From NCBI RefSeq assembly GCF_000221045.1, contig NC_015856.1, positions 1-64,000 on the forward strand: a DNA stretch of 64,000 nucleotides, given 5' to 3'. The stretch is from Collimonas fungivorans Ter331 (lineage in GTDB: Bacteria; Pseudomonadota; Gammaproteobacteria; Burkholderiales; Burkholderiaceae_D). The notes beneath the pieces were generated by a model that was not told where the DNA came from, ran no database searches, and saw only the letters and a list, made by a program, of their open reading frames with translations. Made by a program: the position numbers and the translations under genes. The stretch's first letter is position 1; the number at the start of each line of letters is the position of its first letter. Positions 45,082-55,585 of this stretch are shown piece by piece.

Positions 45082-46833
45082 ATGATGAATAGCCGCACAA
45101 AAGATGGCGTACCTGGTTTTTCGCTGCTGAAAATGAGCTTGTGCATCGCTGCACTGGGCTGGTTGCCGGCCGAAGCCGGCGCACAGGTTGTACCTGCATA
45201 CTTTCAGGCCAAGGGCTTGAACGACGGTTCGGATGACGCCAAGGCCACGGGCGCCGACGCCGTGGCTGCCGGCAGCAGCAGTGTTGCCTCGGGCGCCCAG
45301 GCTACGGCCTTGGGCACCGGCGCCTTGGCCAGCGACGACAACGCGACCGCGGTAGGCGCCTATGCCGCGGCTGCCAAAGCCAATGCATCGGCGCTGGGCG
45401 CCAACAGCTTTGCCGGCGAGGCCAGCAGCACTGCGCTGGGGGCCAACGCCAATGTGTTTGACGTCAACGGTACGGCGGTAGGGGAATCGTCGCTGGTCAA
45501 TGGCAAGAACAGCACCGCGCTGGGCCGTATGAGCCGGACCAACAGCGACAACAGCGTGGCATTGGGCGCCAATTCGGTGGCCGACCGCGCCAATACCGTT
45601 TCGGTAGGCAGCACGCAAAGCACCACCGACAGCGCCGGCGTCGTCACCGCGCCGTTCCAGCGCCAGATCACCAACCTGGCGGCGGGCACGGCGGATAGCG
45701 ACGCCACCAACCTTGGGCAATACCGCGCCGTGGTGTCGGCGCTGGGCGGCAATGCCTCGATCAATGCCGCCGGCGGCCTGGTGGCGCCGTCCTATGTGAT
45801 CCAGGGCGTGGCTTCCTCCAAGGTGGGCGATGCTTTTGCGTCGGTCGATGTCTGGATGACCGGCATGCGCTCTTCGTTCACGACGCTCAATACACAAGTG
45901 GGCGTGATCGACAACCGGGCGACCAAGCTGGAGCAGGCTGCCGGTTCAGGCGGTACCGGCACCACCGGCACCACCACCGGGACTGCCGGCAACTCGGCGC
46001 AATACAACAGCGGCGGTACGGCCCTGGTGTTGAATGCCAACAGCGGCAGCGGCACGGTGATCAATAACGTCGCCGCCGGTACGGCGGCTACCGATGCGGC
46101 CAACGTCGGCCAGTTGAGCGACATGCAAAAGGCGCTGGTGTCCCTGTTCAACAGCGGTGCTTGCCGCGTCGGCGCCGGCGGCGGCATTGCCTGCGGCAAC
46201 GGCGTCAGCGCCAAGGGCGCCAATGCCGTCGCCCAAGGTAACAACGCTAGCGCCAATGGCGACAACACGGTTGCCGTCGGCGCCGGGGCTACCGCCAGTT
46301 TTGCCGGTTCGGTGGCAATCGGCGCCGGCGCCCAGGCGATTGCGGATCCGGCCACGGCAGTCGGCAACAATGCGATCGCCAGCGGCAACAACTCGGTGGC
46401 GCTGGGCGCCAACGCGGTCGCGTCCGCGTCCAATTCGGTGGCCTTGGGACAAGGTTCGGTCGCGGCGCGCGCCAATACGGTATCGGTCGGTTATGCCGGC
46501 GGCGAGCGGCAGATCAGCAACGTCGCGCCGGGCACCGAGGGCACCGACGCCGTCAACCTGAACCAGATGAAGGCGGCGGCGCAGGATACGCTGAACCAGA
46601 GCAAGAGTTACGCTGCGCGCGCCGCGGCGCAGGCGATGGCGATCCCGCATGTATATATGGCGCGCGGCGACAGCAGCGGCATCGCGGTCGGCACTGCCAG
46701 CTACGGCGGCTACGGCGCGCTGGGGGTGGCTTTCGCTTCCAGCGTTTCGCAGCACACGCAGCTGGCGGTCGGTGCCAGCGCCGCCAACGGCGGCAAGATG
46801 GCGATCCAGGGCAGCGGCAGTTACTCCTGGTGA
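45082..46833 (+). CDS. YadA-type trimeric autotransporter adhesin
   Basis: This 583-residue protein begins with a signal peptide (about 1-34, ending AEAGAQ). The passenger consists of head repeats of the form AxAxG-x-x-S/N-x-A-x-G (TALGTGALASDDNATAVGAY; SVALGANSVADRANTVSVGS), neck segments, and coiled-coil stalk parts (ATKLEQAAG). The last 75 residues, including SKSYAARAAAQAMAIPHVYM and ending GSYSW, form the YadA anchor barrel with terminal aromatic residue. Such proteins mediate adhesion and autoaggregation. Two separate head regions (about 55-175 and 375-470) are an interesting duplication. Its stop abuts the stop of the convergent phospholipase C gene (TGATCA). Confidence 0.9.
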   Translation: MMNSRTKDGVPGFSLLKMSLCIAALGWLPAEAGAQVVPAYFQAKGLNDGSDDAKATGADAVAAGSSSVASGAQATALGTGALASDDNATAVGAYAAAAKANASALGANSFAGEASSTALGANANVFDVNGTAVGESSLVNGKNSTALGRMSRTNSDNSVALGANSVADRANTVSVGSTQSTTDSAGVVTAPFQRQITNLAAGTADSDATNLGQYRAVVSALGGNASINAAGGLVAPSYVIQGVASSKVGDAFASVDVWMTGMRSSFTTLNTQVGVIDNRATKLEQAAGSGGTGTTGTTTGTAGNSAQYNSGGTALVLNANSGSGTVINNVAAGTAATDAANVGQLSDMQKALVSLFNSGACRVGAGGGIACGNGVSAKGANAVAQGNNASANGDNTVAVGAGATASFAGSVAIGAGAQAIADPATAVGNNAIASGNNSVALGANAVASASNSVALGQGSVAARANTVSVGYAGGERQISNVAPGTEGTDAVNLNQMKAAAQDTLNQSKSYAARAAAQAMAIPHVYMARGDSSGIAVGTASYGGYGALGVAFASSVSQHTQLAVGASAANGGKMAIQGSGSYSW

Positions 46834-49299
46834 TCAGGCGACTATGGTGAAAACAACTGGCCCTGCCAGTTGTTCCGCGTAGGCGTCGTTGGCGAGGAAC
46901 CAGGCTTTGTATGAGCCGGCCGCAAGCTTGCTGATATCCAGGGTGACATGGCCGCCGAGCGAGGACGCGTACTGGTACACGCTATAGGTTTTATAACCTG
47001 CCTGGTCCGGCACTCTGCTGTTCAACGGAAATACGCCGATCCAGTTGCGGCTGTTCAGCTTCTGGACCGAGGTGCTGTAGTTAAAGACGATGGTGCTGCC
47101 CTGGCGCACGATCGGCGTCGCTGTCGACAAGGTCGACGGCGTGATGACGCCGATCTGTGGATCGGTCCATGCCGGCCAGGGGCTTTCCACGTGCCCTGCC
47201 AGCCGGCGCCGGAAACTCGTGTCGGAATCGGCTTTCACGCTGAAGTCGTACCATCCTTTGGAAGCCCAGACCGGCGCCGGTATGCTGAGCGTCTGGCCGG
47301 CGCCGACCATATAACGTTGCGGCAGGCCGGAAAATGGCCCGGTGTTATGGGTGACGGTGAAGATGCAAGGCCTGGACCCCGCCTGGTTGGACAGCGTCAG
47401 CACAATCGCGGCGCGGAAAAAGTCGTCATGGGCGCGCACTTCGGGCAGGCCGTTGCCGCCATTGTTCACATTTAAAAAACTGCCGCGCATTTCCCTGAAA
47501 AAGCCGTTCGGACCATGCACGCGCAGCTCGTAGTCATTGCTGGTCCAGTTGCCGATCTTGACTTCGGGCAGGCTCTTGCCCGCTTCAACCGCGTAATGCC
47601 ATGGCCCGTCGGTGCGCAAGTTCGAGTAGGCGATGAACGCCGCGCCGGTGCGTCCGGTGTTGCCGAACTTGAGCGTCAGCTCGCGATGGCCGGAGGATGC
47701 CGATATCTTGCCGTCGACGCAGAGCTGGTACGGCAGCGGACAGGCGGGACGCGGCTTGCGGTTCGATTCCTGCACCGGCAGTGTTTGCTGCACGGGAGGA
47801 ACTGCGTCGACTGGCGAGTTCACTTCATGGTAGGGCGGCGCCGGCGTGATCTGCGGCCATGCCTTGTTGGGGTTCTTGAAATCGAAAGCCGACGTCAGGT
47901 CGCCGCATACGGCGCGGCGCCATGGAGAGATGTTCTGGCAGCTGATTTTTTCCCTGTCCAGCCCTTTGCCGGCCACCATCCACTCTTCCAGGAAGCGCAG
48001 CACGGAGGTATGGTCGAACAGCTGGGAACAGACGCGCCCGCCCTTGCTCCACGGCGAAATCACCATCATCGGCACGCGCGGCCCCAGGCCCTTCGACTCC
48101 TGGCCGTAGAGCTCGCCCGCGGTCGGATCGGCCAGCGTGGTCAATCCCTTCTCGGCATTGAGCGGCGGGATGTTGGGCGGCATGTGGTCGAAAAAGCCGT
48201 CGTTCTCGTCGTAGTTGATCAGGAATACCGTCTTCGACCATACCTCGGGATTGCTGGCGAGCGCGTCCAGCAGCCGGGATGAGAGGTCTTCGCCGGCGTT
48301 GGGCGAGGCTTCCGGATGTTCGCAGTATTCGTAGGGAGCAAAGATCCACGAGACCTGCGGCAAGGCGGTTTTGCCGTTGACGCCGTCGATATCGCGCTTG
48401 AAGGCCTGCACCAGCATGTCGCCCTTGGTGCCGGCGGTGTTGCCTGCGGTCGAGCCGGGGATCAATGCCCGTCCCTTGAGATACAGGGGCGAGGTCGGCT
48501 TCAGCCTGCTGCCGTCGCTTTCGACGCGGAATTGCTTGAAGTAGGCCAGGTAGTTGTCGCCGTAGTTGTCGAATTCCTGGTAAGCCTTCCAGCTGACGTT
48601 GTTGGCTTCCAGCACCTCCGCGTAGGTTTTCCAGTTCGGTGCGCCGGCGATGGTTGCGGGGCTGATGTCGTCGTTGTTGATATCGCCGTTGTAGATTGGG
48701 TTGGCGTTATAGAGGCTGCCTTGATTGAGCCCGGTGATGTTGTCGCCGGCGCTGCCGGACAGGGCATAAAAGCGGTTGGGATCGGTCGGCCCGAAAATCG
48801 AGCAGTGGTAAGCGTCGCAGATGGTGAAGGCATCCGCCAGCGCGTAGTAGAAAGGCAGGTCGCCGCGGTCGAAGTAGCCCATGGTCTTGGCGCCCTTCTT
48901 GGCGATCCAGGCATCCCAGTTCTTCCAGGTATTCTCGGACCCTTTCCAGCTGTGGTTCAGGCCGACTTTGGTGGCGTTGCTGCCCTGCGCATCGAAATGA
49001 TAAGGCAGCACGTAGGAAGCGCCGGCCTGCGTCGGCTGGTACCAGACCGGCTTGCCGCCGGGAAGCGAAATGGCACGCGGATCGCCATAACCGCGCACGC
49101 CGGCCAGCATGCCGAAGTAATGGTCGAACGAGCGGTTTTCCTGCATGAAGATGACGACGTGTTCGACGTCTGCAATCGTACCGGTGCGGTTGTTGGCGGG
49201 CACCGCCAGCGCTTTCTGGATCGCATCGGGAACCGCGAAAGTGGCGCCTGCCGCGGCGGCGGCACGCAGGAAATTACGTCTCGCTTTTGAATCCATCAT
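46834..49299 (-). CDS. Phosphocholine-type phospholipase C
   Basis: This 821-residue protein has a Tat signal peptide (ARRNFLRAAAAAGATFAVPD) and the phosphoesterase core: EHVVIFMQENRSFDHYFG with nucleophile-region residues, NYDENDGFFDHMPPN, and PMMVISPWSKGG. Two C-terminal beta-sandwich domains (about 590-820) are the usual DUF756 repeats. This is the Pseudomonas PlcH/PlcN family, which cleaves phosphatidylcholine and sphingomyelin outside the cell. The N-terminal twin arginine and length agree with secreted family members. It is convergent with the autotransporter gene, with no bases between the stops. Confidence 0.94.
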   Translation of the reverse strand: MMDSKARRNFLRAAAAAGATFAVPDAIQKALAVPANNRTGTIADVEHVVIFMQENRSFDHYFGMLAGVRGYGDPRAISLPGGKPVWYQPTQAGASYVLPYHFDAQGSNATKVGLNHSWKGSENTWKNWDAWIAKKGAKTMGYFDRGDLPFYYALADAFTICDAYHCSIFGPTDPNRFYALSGSAGDNITGLNQGSLYNANPIYNGDINNDDISPATIAGAPNWKTYAEVLEANNVSWKAYQEFDNYGDNYLAYFKQFRVESDGSRLKPTSPLYLKGRALIPGSTAGNTAGTKGDMLVQAFKRDIDGVNGKTALPQVSWIFAPYEYCEHPEASPNAGEDLSSRLLDALASNPEVWSKTVFLINYDENDGFFDHMPPNIPPLNAEKGLTTLADPTAGELYGQESKGLGPRVPMMVISPWSKGGRVCSQLFDHTSVLRFLEEWMVAGKGLDREKISCQNISPWRRAVCGDLTSAFDFKNPNKAWPQITPAPPYHEVNSPVDAVPPVQQTLPVQESNRKPRPACPLPYQLCVDGKISASSGHRELTLKFGNTGRTGAAFIAYSNLRTDGPWHYAVEAGKSLPEVKIGNWTSNDYELRVHGPNGFFREMRGSFLNVNNGGNGLPEVRAHDDFFRAAIVLTLSNQAGSRPCIFTVTHNTGPFSGLPQRYMVGAGQTLSIPAPVWASKGWYDFSVKADSDTSFRRRLAGHVESPWPAWTDPQIGVITPSTLSTATPIVRQGSTIVFNYSTSVQKLNSRNWIGVFPLNSRVPDQAGYKTYSVYQYASSLGGHVTLDISKLAAGSYKAWFLANDAYAEQLAGPVVFTIVA

Positions 49300-49513
49300 C
49301 GTCCCTCAGTTGGCTCGGTTGATCTGCACACCAGGATTGATTTGAGCGCGTTGCCTTGGCCGGAAAAGCAAGGTTGCGCATCAGCGGCGTTGAGTCTAAC
49401 GGGAGTTTGTTACTGCCTGATGACGATGCGGAGGACGCTGCGCGCCAGCAGTGCATGCTGGCGGCAGGATTGGACTTCAGACGAGAAAATCAGGGTTCGA
49501 TGAATGTTGCAAT

Positions 49514-50551
49514 TCAGGCGGCTTGCAGCCTGCGGATGATGGCTTCGGTGAATTCGCGGGTGGATGCCTTGCCCTTGAGATCGCCGGTGGCGACATGGTC
49601 TTTGTTGAGCGTATCGGTGATCGCGGTGCGCAGCCGCAGCGCCAGGTCTTGGTGGCCGACATGGTCCAGCATCTGCCCTGCTGCCAGCAGCAGGGAGATC
49701 GGGTTGGCGATCCCCTTGCCGGCGATGTCCGGCGCCGAGCCGTGCACTGCTTCGAAGATGGCGCAGTCGTCGCCGATGTTGGCGCCAGGCGCCATGCCGA
49801 GGCCGCCTACCAGGCCCGCCATCTGGTCCGACAGAATGTCGCCGAACAGGTTGGTGCACAGGAGCATGTCGAACTGCCAGGGATTGAGCACCAGCTGCAT
49901 GGCGCAGGCATCGACGATCATGTCGTTCATCTGTACCTTGCCTTCGTATTCGCGTGCGATTTCCCGCGCCGCTTCGAGGAAGATGCCGGTCAGCGCCTTG
50001 AGGATGTTGGCTTTGTGAACTACGGTGATTTTCTTGCGGCCGTTCTTGACTGCGTATTCGAAGGCGAAGCGCGCGATCTTCTTGCAGGCTTCGCGCGTGT
50101 TGATGCCGGTGGAGACTGCCACGGCGCGTGGATCGTCGCCGACCGGGATGTAGTATTCATGCGCCACATAGAAGCCGCCGATGTTTTCCCGCACCAGCAC
50201 GATGTCGATGTCTTCAAAACGGCCGGGCACGATGGTCACCGCCGGCCGCACATTGGCGTACAACTGGAATTCTTCGCGCAGGCGCACGTTGGAGGAGCGG
50301 AAACCCTCGCCTATCGGCGTGGTCAGCGGCCCTTTCAGGGCCAGTTTGTTCTTGCGGATGCTGGTCAGCGTGGCGGCCGGCAGCGGATCGCCGGCGCTGG
50401 CGACGCCGGCCACGCCTGCCTGCTGGATATCCCAGGAAAACGGCGAACCCAATGCGTCCAGCACCTTGACCGTGGCTTCGACGACTTCAGGGCCGATGCC
50501 GTCGCCGGGAATCAGCGTGGCGGGGATTTGTTTTAGTGTCGGGCTATTCAT
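49514..50551 (-). CDS. Isocitrate dehydrogenase (NAD-dependent type)
   Basis: This 345-residue beta-decarboxylating dehydrogenase starts at MNSPTLKQIPATLIPGDGIG; an ATG ten codons upstream (50581) is less likely. It has GDGIGPEV, the substrate-binding RxREN-like VRENIGGFYVAHE and VVHKANILKA with catalytic Lys, and the C-terminal DQMAGLVGGLGMAPGAN metal-binding loop. Length and the REN-x-x-GFYVA form suggest the NAD-type isocitrate dehydrogenase subgroup rather than isopropylmalate dehydrogenase. It acts in the TCA cycle. The gene stands alone; the promoter lies in the 50552-50780 stretch. Confidence 0.85.
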   Translation of the reverse strand: MNSPTLKQIPATLIPGDGIGPEVVEATVKVLDALGSPFSWDIQQAGVAGVASAGDPLPAATLTSIRKNKLALKGPLTTPIGEGFRSSNVRLREEFQLYANVRPAVTIVPGRFEDIDIVLVRENIGGFYVAHEYYIPVGDDPRAVAVSTGINTREACKKIARFAFEYAVKNGRKKITVVHKANILKALTGIFLEAAREIAREYEGKVQMNDMIVDACAMQLVLNPWQFDMLLCTNLFGDILSDQMAGLVGGLGMAPGANIGDDCAIFEAVHGSAPDIAGKGIANPISLLLAAGQMLDHVGHQDLALRLRTAITDTLNKDHVATGDLKGKASTREFTEAIIRRLQAA

Positions 50552-50780
50552 GGGATCCTCTTGAATGCATACGTGGTACAAGCGCGTGGGGCGGGCGCAT
50601 GGGACAGGCGATGAGATTCACAATATTAGCACTGCGAAGCTTTCGGGTAGTTTACAGTGGCGTGGACACATCGTGCCCACGCGTAACCGTAATAACCGGA
50701 GTGTGGACCCGATCGGAAATACGGGCCCGCACTGGAATGCGGGCCCGCTTGGCAACAGGTATGTAGAGGGAGTGAGTTCC

Positions 50781-50810
50781 CGCGTGGGCACCAAAGGTGC
50801 CCACCCTACG
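50781..50810. repeat. Dispersed GTAGGGTGGGCAC repeat overlapping the ahpF stop codon
   Basis: CGCGTGGGCACC and GGTGCCCACCCTACG form the hairpin; the TAG of ahpF on the minus strand (50806-50808) lies inside the GTAGGGTGGGCAC core. A related CGTGG...CCACG segment is at 50660-50682. Compare 2838 and 56331. Confidence 0.75.
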
Positions 50811-52401
50811 CAGCGACAGTCTCGGCCGCGGCAGCGACGTCTTCTTCATCCGACACCGAACTGCGGATCAGGTGGTCGAATGCGCTCAGTGATGCCTTGG
50901 CGCCTTCGCCGACCGCGATCACGATCTGCTTGAACGGCACGGTGGTGACGTCGCCGGCGGCGAACACGCCGGGAATCGAGGTCTGGCCCTTGGCGTCGAC
51001 TTCGATTTCGCCGTGGCGCGACAGCGCGATCGTGCCCTTCAGCCATTCGGTGTTCGGCACCAGGCCGATCTGCACGAACACGCCTTCCAGCTCGACCTTG
51101 TGCACGGCATCGGTCTTACGGTCCTTGTAGACCAGGCCGTTGACCTTCTTGCTGTCGCCGGTGATTTCGGTGGTTTGGGCCGAAGTGATCACGGTGACGT
51201 TTTTCAGGCTGTGCAGCTTGCGTTGCAGCACCGCATCGGCGCGCAATTCATCGCCGAATTCGATCAGCGTCACGTGCGACACCAGGCCGGCCAGGTCGAT
51301 TGCTGCTTCGACGCCGGAGTTGCCGCCGCCGATCACCGCCACGCGCTTGCCCTTGAACAGCGGGCCGTCGCAGTGCGGGCAGTAGGCGACGCCGTGGTTA
51401 CGGTATTCGCGTTCGCCCGGCACGTTGATTTCGCGCCAGCGGGCGCCGGTGGCCAGCACCACGGTCTTGCTCTTGAGCGAACCGCCGTTGGCCAGCTTGA
51501 TTTCGATCAGCTTGCCCGGCACCAGCTCGGAGGCCAGCTGCACGTTCATGATGTCGACTTCATAGCTCTTGACGTGCTGTTCCAGCGCGGTGGCGAATTT
51601 CGGTCCTTCGGTTTCCTTGACGGAGACGAAGTTCTCGATCGCCAGCGTATCCAGCACCTGGCCGCCGAAACGCTCCGACACCACGCCGGTGCGGATACCC
51701 TTGCGTGCTGCATAAATCGCAGCCGCCGCGCCGGCAGGACCGCCGCCGACGATCAGCACATCGTAAGGCGCCTTGGCGCTCAGTTCGACTGCCTTGCGGG
51801 CGCCGGCGCCGGTATCCAGCTTGGCGAGGATTTCTTCGACGCTGGTGCGGCCTTGGCCGAACACTTCACCGTTCAGGTAAGTGGTTGGCACGGCCATGAT
51901 TTCGCGTTTTTCCACTTCGTCCTGGAACAGTGCGCCGTCGATGGTGGCCTGGCGGATGCGCGGATTGATCAGCGCCATCACGTTCAGGGCCTGCACTACT
52001 TCAGGGCAGTTCTGGCAGGAGAGGGAGATATAGGTTTCGAACACGTAATCGCCATCCAGGTTGCGGATCTGCTCGATCACGGCCTCGTCCAGCTTGACCG
52101 GATGGCCGCCGACCTGCAGCAGGGCCAGCACCAGCGAAGTGAATTCGTGGCCCATCGGAATCGCGGCAAAACGGATGCCGGTATCGACGCCTGGGCGATT
52201 GATGGAGAACGACGGTTTGCGTTCATTGTCGTCGCTGCGCTCGATCAGCGTGATGTGATCCGACAGCGTGGCGATTTCCTGCAACAGCGATTGCAGTTCA
52301 CGAGACTTGTCACCATTGTCCAGCGACGCAACGATCTCAATCGGTTGCACGATTTTTTCCAAGTAGCTTTTCAATTGGGTTTTGAGATTTGCATCCAGCA
52401 T
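50806..52401 (-). CDS. ahpF: Alkyl hydroperoxide reductase subunit F
   Basis: This 531-residue flavoprotein disulfide reductase regenerates AhpC using NADH. Its N-terminal tandem thioredoxin-like domains hold [11 protein letters not shown] (CxxC). The FAD domain follows with [19 protein letters not shown], and the redox-active [11 protein letters not shown] (CxxC) lies near residue 340, before the NADH motif [15 protein letters not shown]. The start is at [10 protein letters not shown]; longer frames upstream lack family similarity. It lies 86 bases downstream of ahpC on the same strand. The stop is supplied by a repeat element. Confidence 0.96.
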   Translation of the reverse strand: MLDANLKTQLKSYLEKIVQPIEIVASLDNGDKSRELQSLLQEIATLSDHITLIERSDDNERKPSFSINRPGVDTGIRFAAIPMGHEFTSLVLALLQVGGHPVKLDEAVIEQIRNLDGDYVFETYISLSCQNCPEVVQALNVMALINPRIRQATIDGALFQDEVEKREIMAVPTTYLNGEVFGQGRTSVEEILAKLDTGAGARKAVELSAKAPYDVLIVGGGPAGAAAAIYAARKGIRTGVVSERFGGQVLDTLAIENFVSVKETEGPKFATALEQHVKSYEVDIMNVQLASELVPGKLIEIKLANGGSLKSKTVVLATGARWREINVPGEREYRNHGVAYCPHCDGPLFKGKRVAVIGGGNSGVEAAIDLAGLVSHVTLIEFGDELRADAVLQRKLHSLKNVTVITSAQTTEITGDSKKVNGLVYKDRKTDAVHKVELEGVFVQIGLVPNTEWLKGTIALSRHGEIEVDAKGQTSIPGVFAAGDVTTVPFKQIVIAVGEGAKASLSAFDHLIRSSVSDEEDVAAAAETVAA

Positions 52402-52487
52402 GGCGGTTCCTTGCATTCGTGACGATAAATAGGGGTACTGCAAGTTCGAGCCCTCTTCGGGCCCGAACCGTAAAACACTTGCGGGTA

Positions 52488-53051
52488 TTAGATCTTGCCG
52501 ACCAGGTCCAGCGATGGCGTCAGGGTTGCTTCGCCTTCTTTCCACTTGGCGGGGCAAACTTCACCTGGGTGCGATGCCACGTATTGCGCTGCCTTGACCT
52601 TGCGCAGCAGTTCCGAAGCGTCGCGGCCGATGCCGTTGTCGTGGATTTCGTACAGCTTGATCAGGCCTTCCGGATTGATCACGAAAGTGCCGCGCAGCGC
52701 CAGGCCTTCTTCTTCGATCAGCACTTCAAAGTTGCGCGACAGGGTTGTAGTAGGATCGCCGATCAGCGGGTAGTTCACTTTCTTGATCGCGTCCGATGTG
52801 TCGTGCCATGCTTTGTGAGCGAAATGGGTGTCGGTCGAGATGCCGTAGATTTCCACGCCCAGTTTCTGGAATTCAGCGTAGTTGTCGGCCAGGTCTTCCA
52901 GTTCTGTCGGGCAGACGAAAGTGAAGTCAGCTGGGTAGAAAACGAATACCGACCATTTGCCCTTCAGGGTGTCCTGGGTGACCGGCACGAACTTGCCGTT
53001 ATGGAGAGCAGTTGCGGAGAACGGTTTAACTTGGGTATTGATCAGAGACAT
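52488..53051 (-). CDS. ahpC: Alkyl hydroperoxide reductase subunit C (peroxiredoxin)
   Basis: This 187-residue typical 2-Cys peroxiredoxin has peroxidatic Cys47 in [10 protein letters not shown] and resolving Cys166 in EVCPAKW. It reduces hydrogen peroxide, peroxynitrite and organic hydroperoxides, and is re-reduced by AhpF encoded just downstream. The start is [11 protein letters not shown], with AAGGAAA upstream; the ATG at 53117 is too early. An OxyR-like sequence is present 75-110 bases upstream. No change from the family is seen. Confidence 0.97.
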   Translation of the reverse strand: MSLINTQVKPFSATALHNGKFVPVTQDTLKGKWSVFVFYPADFTFVCPTELEDLADNYAEFQKLGVEIYGISTDTHFAHKAWHDTSDAIKKVNYPLIGDPTTTLSRNFEVLIEEEGLALRGTFVINPEGLIKLYEIHDNGIGRDASELLRKVKAAQYVASHPGEVCPAKWKEGEATLTPSLDLVGKI

Positions 53052-53125
53052 AGTGTTTTCCTTACTAAGGCTGGGTTGAAAAAGTCTAGGTAGCAACGAT
53101 AAACCAGGTTGCGTCATTTGTATAA

Positions 53126-53162
53126 TTGATTTAATTTTCTGTTTCGATTCATAATAACTATC
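53126..53162 (-). promoter_or_regulatory. Weak OxyR-like site upstream of ahpC
   Basis: On the minus strand, ATAG-N7-GAAT-N7-GAAA-N7-CAAT fits the 37-base OxyR spacing ATAG-N7-CTAT-N7-ATAG-N7-CTAT. The outer quarters match well (4 of 4 and 3 of 4), the inner ones poorly (2 of 4 each). OxyR control of ahpC is common; the site is only a candidate. The whole 53052-53488 gap otherwise holds no gene. Confidence 0.3.
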
Positions 53163-53488
53163 GACAATGGGTGAGATTCTCCTTTGAATACGATTTTGCC
53201 TTGGTACAAATCATGCTTTCCAGGCAATCAATAGAAAACTGATCCTGAAACGAATGGACGTTTTATCGGGCTATTAGTTTAAGCAAACTGCCCAGATTCG
53301 TCATGCCGAGATCATTGTTGTAGAACAAAACCCGGCAGGCGCGCAAGGTATCAGTGCATGTAACGCAATGTAATGACCAGGAAATATTTCCAAAATATAA
53401 TTCCCGCCCGGAACGCCTCAAAAAGCGCGTAACAGTGGCGCCAGCTTCTTATAAAGACAAGCCCCCGACAATACTTCCGAAAGTTCTC

Positions 53489-55585
53489 ATGCATAAAAAG
53501 ATGTGTCTGACTGCCCTGGCCGCCTTGGCCGTTTCCGCTTGCGGCAGCAACGGCAGCAGCAACCTCGGCGTCAACAGCCCCGACAATACGATTCCCGAGG
53601 GAACGGTACTGAAGCTCGGACTGCTAGAGACTACCGACATTCACCAGAACGTGCTGAGCTACGACTATTACGGCTTGAAGGCCGACACCAGCCTCGGCCT
53701 TGAGCGCACCGCAACCTTGATCAAGGGCGCGCGCCAGGAAAATCCCAACAACCTGCTGCTGGACGATGGCGACGTCATCCAGGGCACCCTGCTCGGCGAT
53801 TACCAGGCGGTGGCTGCGCCGGTCACCTGCAGCGGCACGCTGGCGGTGCACAAGGTGATGAACGCGCTGAAGTACGACGGCGCCGGCATGGGCAACCACG
53901 AATTCAACTACGGCCTCGATTTCCTGAGCCAGATCACCAATACCGACTTCGGCGTGCCGGGCGTGCAAAAAGGCAGCAACTGCGGTGCGCCCAACTTTCC
54001 GCTGGTGCTGTCCAACGTGGTCGGAGTCTCGTCAGGCAAGCCGATCTTCAATCCATACGCCCTGATCGCCAAACAGTTCACCGCCACCAAACCCGACGGC
54101 GGCAGCATGAACGTGGCGCTCAACGTCGGCATCATCAGCTTCGTGCCGCCGCAGATCATGGACTGGGACCAGAAAAACCTGGCCGGCAAGGTGATGGTCA
54201 ACGGCGTGCAGGAATCGGCGCTGAAGTATGTGCCGGAGATGCGCAGCAAGGGCGCCGACCTGGTGGTGGCGTTGTCGCACGGCGGCCTGGATGCTTCGCC
54301 TTACAGCCCGAAAATGGAAAACGGCAGCCTGTACCTGGCCACCACCGGCATCGACGCCTTGATGCTGGGCCACGCCCACCTGATCTTCCCGCAAGCGCGT
54401 GAAGCCGGCGCGCCGGCCATCGATGCTTCGCTGGCGGCCTTACCGAGCACCCTGGTCGATACCAGCAAAGGCCTGGTCAACGGCATTCCGGCAGTGATGG
54501 CGCAGAGCTGGGGCCGGCGCTTGGGCATCATCAAGATGGTGCTGAAATACCAGGGCGGCAAATGGGTAGTGCAGAAGGACCAGACCAGCGTCGAAGCGCG
54601 CGGCTTCAAATATGCCGACGGCAAGACCAATATCGACGCCGATCCGACGATTGCACCGCTGGTCGCTACTGAACACCAGGCTACCCTGTCCTACGCCACG
54701 CAGCCGCTGGGTACCACCACCGATTTCGAGATGTCCGCGTATTTCTCGCTGGTGGGCGACGTCAGCGCGATCCAGGTCGTCAACCAGGCGCAGATCGACT
54801 ATGTGAAAACCTTCCTCGCCAGTTCCACCGATCCGGTGCTGGCCAGCTACAAGTCGATCCCGGTGATTTCCTGCAGCGCGCCGTTCAAGGCCGGCCGCAA
54901 TGGCCCGACCGACTTCACCGATGTCGCTCCGGGCGCTTCCCCGGCGGCGCCGTTCGGCTTGCAGGTGCGCAATCCGGGCGATCTGTACTTGTACGGCAAC
55001 AACAATCTGCAAGCGGTCAAGATCAAGGGCTCCGACCTGAAAAACTGGCTGGAAACCGCGGCCAAACAATTCGCCATGATCAATCCGGCCAGCACCGGCG
55101 AGCAAGACCTGGTGCCGTCCTATTCGACGATCTTCAACTACGATGTGTTCTACGCCGAAAACAACGCGATGCAATACCAGATCGACGTCACCAAACCGGC
55201 TGGCAGCCGCATCGTCAACCTGACCTACGCCGGCAAGGCGGTAGCCGACAGCGACGATTTCATCGTCGCCACCAATGATTACCGCGCGGGCGGCGGCGGC
55301 AACGTGCCGGGCATCGACGGCAGCAAGACCATCATCAAATCGCCGGACGCCAGCCAGGCGGTGGTCAGCGCCTGGCTCAAAAAACAGGGCAAGATCACCA
55401 ATGCGGCAAACGGCAGCGGGCAAAGCTGGAGTTTCGTCAAAGTGGCTACGCAAGGCCCGGTGATCCTGCGTTCGGCGCCGGGCAAGCTGGCGGTGGCGCA
55501 AGTGCGGGGCCTGGGCCGGGTGACGGCGGAAGGCGCGCTGGATGCCAGCGGTTTTGCCAAGTACGCAATCGACCTGAGCAAATGA
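53489..55585 (+). CDS. cpdB: 2',3'-cyclic-nucleotide 2'-phosphodiesterase/3'-nucleotidase (CpdB-like) lipoprotein
   Basis: This 698-residue protein starts at MHKKMCLTALAALAVSACGS, a lipoprotein signal with lipobox VSAC. The metallophosphoesterase domain carries TTDIHQN, DDGDVIQG, GMGNHEFNYG and the late GHAHL. The 5'-nucleotidase C-terminal domain (about 380-640) has FGLQVRNPGDLYLYGNN. It would dephosphorylate nucleotides and cyclic phosphates in the periplasm for phosphate and nucleoside uptake. An upstream frame to 53354 gives no family match. It overlaps the Sel1 gene by four bases. Confidence 0.9.
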   Translation: MHKKMCLTALAALAVSACGSNGSSNLGVNSPDNTIPEGTVLKLGLLETTDIHQNVLSYDYYGLKADTSLGLERTATLIKGARQENPNNLLLDDGDVIQGTLLGDYQAVAAPVTCSGTLAVHKVMNALKYDGAGMGNHEFNYGLDFLSQITNTDFGVPGVQKGSNCGAPNFPLVLSNVVGVSSGKPIFNPYALIAKQFTATKPDGGSMNVALNVGIISFVPPQIMDWDQKNLAGKVMVNGVQESALKYVPEMRSKGADLVVALSHGGLDASPYSPKMENGSLYLATTGIDALMLGHAHLIFPQAREAGAPAIDASLAALPSTLVDTSKGLVNGIPAVMAQSWGRRLGIIKMVLKYQGGKWVVQKDQTSVEARGFKYADGKTNIDADPTIAPLVATEHQATLSYATQPLGTTTDFEMSAYFSLVGDVSAIQVVNQAQIDYVKTFLASSTDPVLASYKSIPVISCSAPFKAGRNGPTDFTDVAPGASPAAPFGLQVRNPGDLYLYGNNNLQAVKIKGSDLKNWLETAAKQFAMINPASTGEQDLVPSYSTIFNYDVFYAENNAMQYQIDVTKPAGSRIVNLTYAGKAVADSDDFIVATNDYRAGGGGNVPGIDGSKTIIKSPDASQAVVSAWLKKQGKITNAANGSGQSWSFVKVATQGPVILRSAPGKLAVAQVRGLGRVTAEGALDASGFAKYAIDLSK

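Noticed and set aside
43178-45199. 673-residue minus-strand open frame opposite the metalloprotease
   Set aside because: It is an antisense shadow of a GC-rich gene; the plus-strand gene has a signal peptide, zinc motif and correct operon spacing.
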